This document shows positions 1-7,740 of a stretch of DNA of 64,000 nucleotides, piece by piece. Positions within the stretch are counted from its first letter, which is position 1, and every line of letters begins with the position of its first letter. Below the pieces are notes generated by a model. That model was not told where the DNA came from and ran no database searches. It saw only the letters and a program-made list of their open reading frames with translations. The position numbers and the translations under genes are program-made. The stretch is from Acidimicrobiia bacterium (GTDB taxonomy: Bacteria > Actinomycetota > Acidimicrobiia > Spongiisociales > UBA5794), in assembly GCA_026985095.1 (NCBI GenBank), contig JALSQW010000012.1, positions 115,810-179,809 of the forward strand, given 5' to 3'.

Positions 1-738
1 GCCATGGCGAACGTCTCGTGGTACCTCGAGTCCGAGATGACCGTCGGCGAGCTCCTCGGCTACGACTTCGATCACGTCGCCGTCGCCACCGGGGCGACAT
101 GGCGCCGCGACGGGGCCGGACGCGTCCACACCCGACCGATCCCCGACGACGGGAGCGTCCCGGTCACCACGCCCGACGATCTCATGGCGGGAGACCTGCC
201 CGACGCCGGGCATGTCGTTGTCTACGACGACGACCGCTTCTACCTCGGGGGCGTCCTCGCCGAGTTCCTCACCCGGGAACACCGGCGGGTGACCTACGTG
301 ACCCCGACGGCGGTAGTGTCGTCGTGGACCGAGAACACGCTGGAGCAGCATCGCATCCAGACCCGGCTCCTCGAACTGGGCGTCGATATCGTCGCCCACC
401 GTGCCCTGACGTCCATCGCCGACGGCACGATCCGTCTCCGTTGCGTGTTCACGGGAACGGAGGAGTCGTTGCCGGCCGACGCCGTGGTGATGGTGACTGC
501 CCGACTCCCCAACGACGGGTTGGTCGTCGAGCTCCTGGAGAGACGGGGCGACTGGCCGGCGTCGCTGCGCACCGTCCGGGCCGTCGGCGACGCCCTGGCC
601 CCGGGCACCATCGCCGCCGCGGTGTGGGACGGCCGACGATTCGCCGAGGAGCTCGACGGCCCCGACGAGGCGGCACCGTTCCGCCGGGACGTGCCGGTGC
701 CGACGTTCAGTCTCCCGTCACGATCACCTCGTCCATGA
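1..738 (+). CDS. Trimethylamine dehydrogenase-like flavoprotein, C-terminal part (5' end outside window)
   Basis: The reading frame is open from the first base, so only the last 245 codons of a longer gene are present. The visible part resembles the C-terminal dinucleotide-binding region of the trimethylamine/dimethylamine dehydrogenase and 2,4-dienoyl-CoA reductase group. It has the HVAVATGATWR segment (ATG motif) and ends with an AVGDALAPGTIAAAVWDG motif typical of the FAD-binding end. The usual N-terminal TIM barrel with FMN and a [4Fe-4S] cluster would lie upstream and is not seen. The substrate cannot be named; N-methylated amines are the family guess. The next gene is convergent. Confidence 0.75.
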   Translation, partial: AMANVSWYLESEMTVGELLGYDFDHVAVATGATWRRDGAGRVHTRPIPDDGSVPVTTPDDLMAGDLPDAGHVVVYDDDRFYLGGVLAEFLTREHRRVTYVTPTAVVSSWTENTLEQHRIQTRLLELGVDIVAHRALTSIADGTIRLRCVFTGTEESLPADAVVMVTARLPNDGLVVELLERRGDWPASLRTVRAVGDALAPGTIAAAVWDGRRFAEELDGPDEAAPFRRDVPVPTFSLPSRSPRP

Positions 739-792
739 GCGCGTCGCCTCCTCGTCGTCGACCCGCCCGGAGACCGTCGGCACTCCGCGCGG

Positions 793-1449
793 TCAGGAGC
801 CCGCGGCCTGTGCCACCTGCCGAGACAGCTCCTCGATGCGGAGCCCCGTCAGCCGGATGCCGAGACGCGGAAGGCCTTCGCCTTCGGAGAAGTCCTGCAA
901 CTCGGATCGCACGACGCCGTTCTCCGTAACGGTGAAGACCCCGTCGAAGGTGGCCACGTAGTGTGTCGGCCTGACCACCGCGTCTCGCTCTTGATCGGGC
1001 GGAAGCTCGCGAAGGAACACCACGAGCTCCTGTCCAGGTGCAGGTGGACGGATCCCCTCGACGAGGATCGTGCGGCCAGGCTCGCCGTCGGGTCGGAGCT
1101 CGTGGGCCTCCCATGGAAACGACACGACGTCACCCGGCCGAGCATCCCCGGCCAGCACCTGGTCGATGATGATCTGGACGGTGACGACCTCCGAGCGGGT
1201 CTCACCGCCCGAGAGCGTCCGACCCGGTGCCCATCTCTGGACGTGCCCGAGGACGACGAGGTCGCTCGCGACAGCCATCTCCTCGAGCGATTCGAAGCGC
1301 TCGTACTCCGACGTCCTCTCGATCACCTCACCGCCGTCCTCGAGCCGGGCCCGCTCGCCGGCGCCCACACATCCCGCCACGAGGATCCCTGCCGTTACCA
1401 TGAGGACGAAGAGCCGCCGGGACGAAGACGAGGTGCGCTTCTGCGCCAT
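793..1449 (-). CDS. Putative secreted lipoprotein of unknown function
   Basis: This 218-residue protein starts with a short basic stretch (MAQKRTSSSSRR), a hydrophobic segment and a lipobox ending GILVAGC, so it is probably lipid-anchored outside the cell. The start at 1449 is chosen because it gives this signal peptide; the frame runs further upstream but that part looks non-coding. The mature part has a region typical of small actinobacterial proteins of unknown role (ASDLVVLGHVQRW near residue 60, then a beta-rich domain with PPAPGQELVVFLRE). I do not recognise a catalytic motif. It lies just downstream of the secreted metallopeptidase and may be co-transcribed with it. Confidence 0.65.
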   Translation of the reverse strand: MAQKRTSSSSRRLFVLMVTAGILVAGCVGAGERARLEDGGEVIERTSEYERFESLEEMAVASDLVVLGHVQRWAPGRTLSGGETRSEVVTVQIIIDQVLAGDARPGDVVSFPWEAHELRPDGEPGRTILVEGIRPPAPGQELVVFLRELPPDQERDAVVRPTHYVATFDGVFTVTENGVVRSELQDFSEGEGLPRLGIRLTGLRIEELSRQVAQAAGS

Positions 1450-1465
1450 CAGCAGTGCCCCCGCA

Positions 1466-2041
1466 TCATCGACCGTACTTCCCGTTGATGTGAGCAATGT
1501 CATGGGCATTGAGCTTTCCCTCGGGGCCACCACCGATACAGCCACCGTCGTTCGAACCGTCGTCCGCGCCGAGCGTATGCAGGATCTCATGGCAGACCTT
1601 CTGCCGCTTCCCGTCGACTGGTTGACCCGGATCATCGTCGAAGACCACGTGCCAGTGGTCGCATGCTGAGCCCGAGAGCGGCCTCTCGCACGTCGTCTTG
1701 CCACCCTTGGGTGCCGGAAGATCATCTGCCCACCAGGAGATGTCGACATACGGGTACCGCAGACCGGACCTGTAGTGATAGCTCACCTTCGCCGTCCGGA
1801 CCGCCGTTTTTCTCTCTATCTCGTTGTCCATGATGTCCGCGACCATCGGTCCCCATACCGGCACGTCGTATGACCTCGCGGAACCATTCCACCAAGTGTG
1901 GAGCGACGAGTCGGCATACCTCCCGGAGAAGTCGTGTGCGATGGCCGGAGACGAGGCCCCAGCCGTCGCCAAGACCCCCAAGAGAATGGCCACGACCATC
2001 CGTCGTCGCCTCGGCCCGACAACCATCACGCGCCGCATCAT
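1466..2041 (-). CDS. Secreted snapalysin-like zinc metallopeptidase
   Basis: The 191-residue product has a clear signal peptide (RRRR, hydrophobic core, cleavage after SPAIA) and a metzincin-type motif, HEILHTLGADD at 151-161. H151 and H155 are zinc ligands, E152 the catalytic base, and D161 sits where most metzincins have a third histidine. Asp as third ligand is the pattern of the Streptomyces snapalysin family. Four cysteines (118, 127, 150, 168) could form disulfides. The start at 2041 is preceded by a purine-rich site (aagggaag). It probably cleaves extracellular proteins; its substrate is unknown. Confidence 0.75.
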   Translation of the reverse strand: MMRRVMVVGPRRRRMVVAILLGVLATAGASSPAIAHDFSGRYADSSLHTWWNGSARSYDVPVWGPMVADIMDNEIERKTAVRTAKVSYHYRSGLRYPYVDISWWADDLPAPKGGKTTCERPLSGSACDHWHVVFDDDPGQPVDGKRQKVCHEILHTLGADDGSNDGGCIGGGPEGKLNAHDIAHINGKYGR

Positions 2042-2107
2042 CCCGGTCGCTTCCCTTCTGGCCAGACCAACACCTTCCGTACTGGCCGCACCACTGACCG
2101 TACATCC

Positions 2108-2121
2108 TGTGTGTGTGTCAA
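2108..2121 (-). promoter_or_regulatory. TTGACA box followed by CA dinucleotide run upstream of the metallopeptidase gene
   Basis: Read on the minus strand, a perfect TTGACA hexamer (2121-2116) runs directly into an alternating CA tract. It lies about 75 bp upstream of the peptidase start. No good -10 box is visible at 17 bp; TACGGT occurs at 13 bp. The rest of the 2042-2210 interval shows no gene. Confidence 0.35.
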
Positions 2122-2210
2122 CCTCGGATGCCCGACAGCGGATCCCGTCCGACTTCGGAGTCCCGTTCCGTCGCGCCAACGGACCCCCTCGAGACCTACC
2201 CACCGGCGGA

Positions 2211-2435
2211 TCAACCGCCCGAGAGCCTGGCCTTGATGGCCTTGCAGGTCGGACAGATGGGATAGCGGCTTGGGTCGCGGTTGGGGATCCAACGCTTGCC
2301 GCAGAGGGCCTCGACCTCGACGCCCTCGACGTTGGCTCGAACGATGTCGCCCTTCCTGACGTAGTGGGCGAAACGCTCGTGGTCGCCGTCGCCGGTGATC
2401 GGGCGGGTCTGGCGGACGGTGGTGGTCTCGGTCAT
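2211..2435 (-). CDS. DUF3039 family protein
   Basis: A 74-residue protein typical of the actinobacterial DUF3039 family. It has a conserved tail with one upstream cysteine and a CxxC pair (ALCGKRWIPNRDPSRYPICPTCKAI) that could bind zinc. The function of the family is not known. The start is well supported: a GATACT box lies 6 nt before the ATG on this strand, suggesting a leaderless transcript. It is divergent from the next gene, with only 35 bp between the two start codons. Confidence 0.85.
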   Translation of the reverse strand: MTETTTVRQTRPITGDGDHERFAHYVRKGDIVRANVEGVEVEALCGKRWIPNRDPSRYPICPTCKAIKARLSGG

Positions 2436-2470
2436 GGTCCCAGTATCGCAGACCCTACGATGGCCCGACC
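2436..2470. promoter_or_regulatory. Compact divergent promoter pair, probably leaderless on both sides
   Basis: In 35 bp there are two -10-like boxes facing opposite ways: GATACT (minus strand, 2447-2442), 6 nt from the DUF3039 start, and TACGAT (plus strand, 2456-2461), 9 nt from the plus-strand ATG. There is no Shine-Dalgarno sequence for either gene, so translation probably begins at or near the 5' end of each mRNA. Confidence 0.45.
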
Positions 2471-3280
2471 ATGGACACCCGCTTCCCCCACCGCATCGTC
2501 TGTCTCACCGAGGAGCCCACCGAGACGCTCTACGCGCTCGGGGAGCAGGAGCGGATCGTCGGGATCTCGCGCTTCACGGTGCGACCCCCCGAGGCGCGGA
2601 AGGACAAGCCCCGCGTCTCGGCGTTCACCGGCGCCGACGTCCCCGCGATCCTCGAGCTGGAGCCCGACCTCGTCGTGGGCTTCTCCGACATCCAGGCCGA
2701 CATCGCCCGCGAGCTGATCGGCGCCGGCGTCGAGGTGTGGATCGCCAACCACCGGTCCGTCGACGGGATCCTCTCCTACGTCCGACGCCTCGGTGCCATG
2801 GTCGGCGCTGCCGACCGGGCCGACGCTTACGCCCGGGAACTCGAAGCCCACGTCGAGGAGGTACGGCGGATGGCGACAACGCTCCCCCGACGCCCGCGGG
2901 TCTACTTCGAGGAATGGGACGACCCGCTCATCACCGGCATCGGCTGGGTGGCCGAGTTGATCCGCATCGCCGGCGGCGACGACATCTTCCCCGAACGCGC
3001 CGCGTCGTCTCTGGCCAAGGGCCGGATCCTCGAAGACCCCACCGCGGTGGTCGACCGGGCTCCCGACATCGTTCTCGTCTCCTGGTGCGGGAAACGCTAC
3101 CGACCCGGCACCGTCGAGGCGCGACCCGGATGGGAGGCGGTCCCTGCGATCCGTGATGGAGAGATCCACGAGATCGACTCGGCGATCGTCCTCCAACCCG
3201 GGCCCGCGGCGTTGACGGACGGGCTCGACGTCATCCATCGCGTCGTCATGGAATGGTCGACGACCAGCGAGCAGAGGTGA
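2471..3280 (+). CDS. BtuF-like cobalamin/iron-siderophore binding-fold protein without signal peptide
   Basis: This 269-residue protein has the periplasmic binding protein fold of class III (PF01497, BtuF/FhuD type). It opens with RIVCLTEEPTETLYALG, followed by PAILELEPDLVVGFSDIQADIARELIGAGVEVW. BtuF homologues bind vitamin B12 and deliver it to an ABC transporter. No signal peptide or lipobox is present, and no BtuC/BtuD genes are nearby, so it is probably cytoplasmic. Related stand-alone proteins are often annotated as cobalamin-binding proteins, but the ligand is not proven. The start follows the TACGAT box at 2456. Confidence 0.75.
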   Translation: MDTRFPHRIVCLTEEPTETLYALGEQERIVGISRFTVRPPEARKDKPRVSAFTGADVPAILELEPDLVVGFSDIQADIARELIGAGVEVWIANHRSVDGILSYVRRLGAMVGAADRADAYARELEAHVEEVRRMATTLPRRPRVYFEEWDDPLITGIGWVAELIRIAGGDDIFPERAASSLAKGRILEDPTAVVDRAPDIVLVSWCGKRYRPGTVEARPGWEAVPAIRDGEIHEIDSAIVLQPGPAALTDGLDVIHRVVMEWSTTSEQR

Positions 3281-3347
3281 CCGGCATCGCATGACCGACC
3301 TCGCACCGCTGATCGTCGAGGAGCTCGTCGGTCTCGGGTGACCGTGA

Positions 3348-3665
3348 CTATCGGATCCCGAGGATTGTTCGGGCCCGCTCGGACATCAGCTCGGGGGACC
3401 AGGGCGGCTCGTGGACGGCCCGCACGACGGCCCGGTCGACACCGGCGAGCGCGCGCAGCCTGGCTTCGGCCTCCTGGGCCAGATACGAGCCGAGCGGACA
3501 GACCGGGGTCGTGGTCGTCATGTCGACCGTGACGGTGCCGTCGTCGATTTCGACACCGTAGATCAACCCGAGGTCGGTGATGGGGAGACCCAGCTCCGGG
3601 TCGATCACCTGGGACAGGACGTCACGGACCGCCGCCTCGAGGTCGCGGTTGGGTTCGGTGTCCAT
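3348..3665 (-). CDS. MIP18/DUF59 family Fe-S assembly protein
   Basis: A 105-residue single-domain DUF59 protein related to SufT and PaaD. The family signature is the block VIDPELGLPITDLGLIY, followed by a TTTTPVCPLGSYL loop whose cysteine is conserved. Members help mature iron-sulfur proteins. The ATG is preceded at 6 nt by TAGCCT on the same strand, suggesting a leaderless transcript. No other suf genes are nearby. The next gene starts divergently 76 bp away. Confidence 0.8.
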   Translation of the reverse strand: MDTEPNRDLEAAVRDVLSQVIDPELGLPITDLGLIYGVEIDDGTVTVDMTTTTPVCPLGSYLAQEAEARLRALAGVDRAVVRAVHEPPWSPELMSERARTILGIR

Positions 3666-3741
3666 GACCCCAGGCTATCGCCGTCCCGGCGCCAGGGGCT
3701 CTCGACGGCCCCGGCGACCGCCGCATCGGTATCCTCGCCCG

Positions 3742-4836
3742 ATGGCCGTTCCCGTCCGCGCTCGCGCCGTTCCCGCCCTCGTCGCCGTCGCAGCCCTCGT
3801 CGCCGGGGTGTGGATGGGTCTGCTGCGGGCCGGTTTCGCTCTCGGAGCTCCACCGGCTCCCGGAACCCACGGCGCGATGCTCGTGCTCGGGTTCCTGGGC
3901 ACGGTCATCGGCATGGAGCGGGCAGTGGCCACCGGTCGGGGGTGGGCGTGGATCACTCCCTTCGGCGCCGCCGCGGCGGTCGTCGCGATGCTCGCCGGTC
4001 GCCCCGGCGCCGCCGCTGTCTCGCTGCTGGCGGCCGGCGCCGTCCTGGTCGCCGTGTTCGTCGCCGCCTACCGCGATCAACCCGAACCTCATCTCGTGTT
4101 GATGACCGCCGGCGCCTCGGCATGGGTCCTGGCCGCCTTCACCTGGACGCTCGGCGCATCGGTACCCTCGCTGGTGCCGTGGCTGTCGACGTTCCTGGTC
4201 CTGACCATCGCCGGCGAACGCCTCGAACTGGCTCGGACGATCGGGACATCGGACGTCGCCCGACGATGGCTGTGGGGATCCGCGGCGATCGTCGTCGCCG
4301 GGTCGGCCGTCGCCTGGGTGTCGCTTCAGGCCGGCGCCCGGCTGGCAGGCGCCGGGAATCTGCTCGTCGCCGTCTGGCTCCTCGGCAACGATCTCGCCCG
4401 GCGCACGATCCGCCTCGGCGGCGTGACCCGCTACATGGCAGCGGGGTTGCTCGCCGGCTACCTGTGGCTCGGCATCGCCGGCGCGTTGTGGATGGTGTCG
4501 GGCCTCATGCCGGGAACCACGGCGTACGACGCGGCCCTCCACTCGTTGTTCCTCGGGTTCGTGATGTCGATGATCATGGCCCACGCCCCGGTGGTCATCC
4601 CCGCCCTCGGAGGCGTCTCCTTCCCGTGGTCGCCGGCGTTGTGGGTACCCCTGGGGTTGCTCCACGGCTCCGTGCTCGTCCGTGTGGCCGGAGGTCTCGC
4701 GACCAGCGGCGCGATACAGCGGTGGGGCGCCGCTCTCAACGCGGTCGCCCTGGCGGTGTTCGCGGCCACCGCGATCGTGATCGTCGCCACCGGCCGGCGC
4801 CGACGACGAGCCCGCACCGGCCATCGGGCGACCTGA
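3742..4836 (+). CDS. NnrS-like polytopic membrane protein
   Basis: The product has 364 residues and about ten to twelve hydrophobic segments. Two histidine-bearing helices stand out: GTHGAMLVLGFLGTVIGMERAV near residue 46, and a later one with LHSLFLGFVMSMIMAHAPVV. These resemble the heme/copper-binding helices of NnrS-type proteins linked to nitric oxide stress. The start at 3742 is favoured because TATCCT lies 6 nt upstream and because the longer frame upstream is arginine-rich and shadow-like. It is followed after 3 bp by a methyltransferase-like gene, so the two are probably one operon. The assignment to NnrS itself is tentative. Confidence 0.6.
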   Translation: MAVPVRARAVPALVAVAALVAGVWMGLLRAGFALGAPPAPGTHGAMLVLGFLGTVIGMERAVATGRGWAWITPFGAAAAVVAMLAGRPGAAAVSLLAAGAVLVAVFVAAYRDQPEPHLVLMTAGASAWVLAAFTWTLGASVPSLVPWLSTFLVLTIAGERLELARTIGTSDVARRWLWGSAAIVVAGSAVAWVSLQAGARLAGAGNLLVAVWLLGNDLARRTIRLGGVTRYMAAGLLAGYLWLGIAGALWMVSGLMPGTTAYDAALHSLFLGFVMSMIMAHAPVVIPALGGVSFPWSPALWVPLGLLHGSVLVRVAGGLATSGAIQRWGAALNAVALAVFAATAIVIVATGRRRRRARTGHRAT

Positions 4837-4839
4837 ACC

Positions 4840-5319
4840 ATGACCTCGAGGAACCGCCGCCATGTCGCCACCGGCTGGACGCTCGTCGCCGTCCAAGCGG
4901 CCTTGATCGTCGGGATCGTCCTGGTCCCCGTCGGTGACGACTGGCCGTTGCCGTCGTGGGCAGCCACGACGGCAACGGCTCTCACCTGGATCGGGGGCCT
5001 GCTGATCGTGTGGGCCGTGCTCGTGTTCGGCCGAGGGGTGACCCCGTCGCCCGTCCCGTCGGACCGGGCCCGGCTCCGCACCCGGGGCCCGTACCGGTGG
5101 ATCCGCCATCCGATGTACAGCGGCGTCATGGTGCTCATGGCCGGCTCGGCGCTGGCCCGCCGCAACCTCCCGGCTGCCGCGCTGTGGGTCGTTCTCGTCG
5201 GCTTCTTCGTCGCCAAGGCCCGGTGGGAGGAACGACGCCTCGTCGAGACCTACCCCGGCTACCGCGAGTACCGAGACCGCACACCGCCGTTCGTGCCACG
5301 TGCGCGTCGAGAGCCATGA
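4840..5319 (+). CDS. Isoprenylcysteine carboxyl methyltransferase/phospholipid methyltransferase family protein
   Basis: A 159-residue membrane protein with three to four hydrophobic segments. Its C-terminal signature is that of the ICMT/PEMT family: RTRGPYRWIRHPMYSGVM, then EERRLVETYPGYREYRDRTP. These proteins use S-adenosylmethionine to methylate lipids or prenylated substrates at the membrane. Bacterial members are rarely characterised, so the substrate is unknown. It lies 3 bp behind the NnrS-like gene. Confidence 0.8.
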   Translation: MTSRNRRHVATGWTLVAVQAALIVGIVLVPVGDDWPLPSWAATTATALTWIGGLLIVWAVLVFGRGVTPSPVPSDRARLRTRGPYRWIRHPMYSGVMVLMAGSALARRNLPAAALWVVLVGFFVAKARWEERRLVETYPGYREYRDRTPPFVPRARREP

Positions 5320-5419
5320 ACCGCATCATCCCCCGACGGCGTCATCGGCGATCGCGGTCGACGGCCTCGGTCCTGGTACGAGGCGCTGCGCGCCCGGCGG
5401 ATCGGAACCCGAAGGTCCG

Positions 5420-6268
5420 CTACTTCTCCTGACCCAGCGCGAAGCCGCTCATGAACGGCTTCTGGAGGAGGATGAAGACGATCACCGGTGGGATCGAGGC
5501 GATGATCGCTGCCAGCATCAACGGGCCGTACGTGAGCCCGCCGTCGATGTTCTGCAGGGTCTGCAGACCCACCTGCACGACCTGGGACGACTGCTGCCGG
5601 ATGATCAACCGGGGCCAGAGGTACATGTTCCACGTGTAGACGAACTGGATCACCGCCAATGCCCCGATGACGTTCCACGACAGCGGGACGAGTACCCGAC
5701 GGAGGAACTGGAGCGGCGTGGCCCCGTCGATCTGGGCGGCCTCGAGCAGCTCGACAGGCATGTTGGCGAAATGCTGCCGGAACAGGAACGCTCCCGTCGC
5801 CGACGCCAGGAACGGGACCGTCAATGCCAGCATCGTGTCCTGCCAGCCGAAGCCCGACACGAGGCGGAACATGGCGAGGATCATCACCTCGGTCGGCATC
5901 ATCAGGGTCACGAGCACGAAGAAGAACACGATCCACTTGCCGCGGAACTTGAAGTACACGAACGCCAGGCCCGCCATCAACGACAGGATCGTCTTGCCGA
6001 TCGTCACGTAGATGGCCTGCTGGGTCGAGTTCCACATGTTCGTGCCGAAGTCGCGCACCACCCACACGTCGTTGAAGTTCGACGCCAGGGCGCTGCCGGG
6101 TGTGAGCTGGAAGGAGAAGACCTCGCCGTTGGTCTGGGTCGAGATCAGGGCCGCGTACAGGACGGGGAACCCGACCACCAGGATGGTCACCACGAGCAGC
6201 ACGTGGATAGGCCACTCCCGACCTCGGATGAGGCCCTTCTTCACGACCCCTGCGGACAGACCGGCCAC
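5420..6268 (-). CDS. Sugar ABC transporter permease, MalG/UgpE type
   Basis: A 282-residue inner membrane permease with six predicted helices. It has the EAA loop (EAAQIDGATPLQFLRRVLVPL) that docks the ATPase. It belongs to the CUT1 family for import of oligosaccharides or glycerol-3-phosphate-like solutes. Its start codon directly follows the stop of the upstream permease gene, indicating one operon with the next two genes. No ATPase gene is present locally, so a shared MsmK/UgpC-like ATPase elsewhere is expected. Confidence 0.9.
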   Translation of the reverse strand: MAGLSAGVVKKGLIRGREWPIHVLLVVTILVVGFPVLYAALISTQTNGEVFSFQLTPGSALASNFNDVWVVRDFGTNMWNSTQQAIYVTIGKTILSLMAGLAFVYFKFRGKWIVFFFVLVTLMMPTEVMILAMFRLVSGFGWQDTMLALTVPFLASATGAFLFRQHFANMPVELLEAAQIDGATPLQFLRRVLVPLSWNVIGALAVIQFVYTWNMYLWPRLIIRQQSSQVVQVGLQTLQNIDGGLTYGPLMLAAIIASIPPVIVFILLQKPFMSGFALGQEK

Positions 6269-7651
6269 TCATCCACCTCCGTAGCTGACGCGTTTGCCCG
6301 AGGTACGGAACTGCCACAGGGTGACACCGATGACCGCGGCGAACAGGAGGACCGACTGCGCCGCCCCCCGTCCGAGGTCGCCGTTGTCGACCCCGACCCG
6401 GACGATCTCGTAGATCGACACCGAGGTGGCGCCGGCGGGTGCCCCCTTGGTCATGTAGTCGATCGTGGCGAACACCTCGAAGAAGGCGTAGGTGAGGTTC
6501 GTCACGAGCAGGAAGAACGTGATCGGCGACAACGCCGGCATGACGATGTGGACGAACCGCTGCCACGGGGAGGCACCGTCGAGGACCGCCGCTTCGACCT
6601 GATCGACCGACACGGTCTGGAGACCGGCGAGGTAGAACAGGACGTTGTAACCGAGGATCTTCCATCCGCTGGCCATGATGATGGCCGCTTGCGCGAGGAG
6701 CGCGCTCTCGCGGTAGTTCGGCATCCGGATCCCGAACCACTCCTTGAGTCCGTTGCTGATGATGCCGGCGGTGGGGTCGAGGAGCATGAAGAAGAGGATC
6801 CCGGCGACCGCAGGTGAGATGGCGTAGGGCCAGATCAACAACGTGCGGTACATGGTGGCGCCCTTGACCTTCTGGAAGGCCAGATAGGCGACGGCGAGAC
6901 CGGCGGTCATCCCGAAGGCGACGATCCCGACCGAGATGATGACGGTGTTGACGTAGACGGGGCGGTACTTGACGGTGCCGTCGCCGCCGGGCGAGAAGAT
7001 GGCGTAGAGGGCGACGAAGACCGAGAGCATCGCCGCCACCGACGCCACCTCGGCGAACCGGTGGTTCCAGGTCCCCGGCTCGGTCCGCCGCATCCAGAAC
7101 CGGGCCCCGTAGACGGCGCCGACGGCGAGCAGCGGATACAGGACCAGCCTGGTGGGGTCCTGGATGAGGAGCTCGGAGAAGTTCGTCAGGCAGACGTCCA
7201 CGGTGCGGGGGGCGCCGAGGCGAGCGAGCTTCGTGGACAGGGTGAAGGTCTGGACCGCCGGCGTGTAGAGGAAGACCGCCAGGATGGCGAGGGTCGGGGC
7301 CAGCAGCGCCCAGGGGACCCACCAGCCGAGGCGGAATCCGCCGCTGCGGATCTCCCCGCCCATCGAGGACCCTGCGGCCTCGCGCGTACCGTCGCGAGCG
7401 TCGAAGACGGCTCGGGTGACGATGAGCGCCAGCCAGGCGCCTCCTGCCATCAGGGCGTAGGTGAGGACGTGGTCGACGCTGGTCGACTCGGCAGCGAACG
7501 TGCATCGGCCCAAGGCCAGCGGTGGTGCTGCCGCACCGAGGGTGGCGGTGCCGGCACCGATGGCGACCCGGGCGGGGGTGCGGTGTCCGACGGCGAACGC
7601 CATGTACGCAGCGCCGAAGAGCGCGGCGACGGTGAGCGCCGGGATCAGCAT
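6269..7651 (-). CDS. Sugar ABC transporter permease, MalF/UgpA type with extra N-terminal helices
   Basis: At 460 residues this is longer than the usual roughly 300. The core (about residues 110-455) is a MalF/UgpA permease with an EAA loop (VEAAVLDGASPWQRFVHIVMPAL). The first 85 residues add two or three hydrophobic segments, as in some MalF-like proteins. The start is uncertain because no strong ribosome site precedes 7651; an internal Met at residue 97 (GGEIRSGG) could begin a shorter form. It pairs with the MalG-type gene behind it. Confidence 0.85.
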   Translation of the reverse strand: MLIPALTVAALFGAAYMAFAVGHRTPARVAIGAGTATLGAAAPPLALGRCTFAAESTSVDHVLTYALMAGGAWLALIVTRAVFDARDGTREAAGSSMGGEIRSGGFRLGWWVPWALLAPTLAILAVFLYTPAVQTFTLSTKLARLGAPRTVDVCLTNFSELLIQDPTRLVLYPLLAVGAVYGARFWMRRTEPGTWNHRFAEVASVAAMLSVFVALYAIFSPGGDGTVKYRPVYVNTVIISVGIVAFGMTAGLAVAYLAFQKVKGATMYRTLLIWPYAISPAVAGILFFMLLDPTAGIISNGLKEWFGIRMPNYRESALLAQAAIIMASGWKILGYNVLFYLAGLQTVSVDQVEAAVLDGASPWQRFVHIVMPALSPITFFLLVTNLTYAFFEVFATIDYMTKGAPAGATSVSIYEIVRVGVDNGDLGRGAAQSVLLFAAVIGVTLWQFRTSGKRVSYGGG

Positions 7652-7696
7652 GTGGGGCGGATGGGTCGGTTCCGGTTCATCGTGGGTACCGGGTGC

Positions 7697-7724
7697 GGGG
7701 GACGGCGCTCACGCGCCGTCCCCC
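7697..7724 (-). terminator. Perfect 12-bp hairpin between binding-protein and permease genes
   Basis: The arms GGGGGACGGCGC (7697-7708) and GCGCCGTCCCCC (7713-7724) are exact inverse complements around a 4-nt loop. The hairpin lies 16 nt after the stop of the binding-protein gene, without a U run. In such operons a hairpin here often stabilises the upstream mRNA or lowers readthrough, giving more binding protein than permease. Confidence 0.7.
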
Positions 7725-7740
7725 TTCCCGGTCTCGAGGA

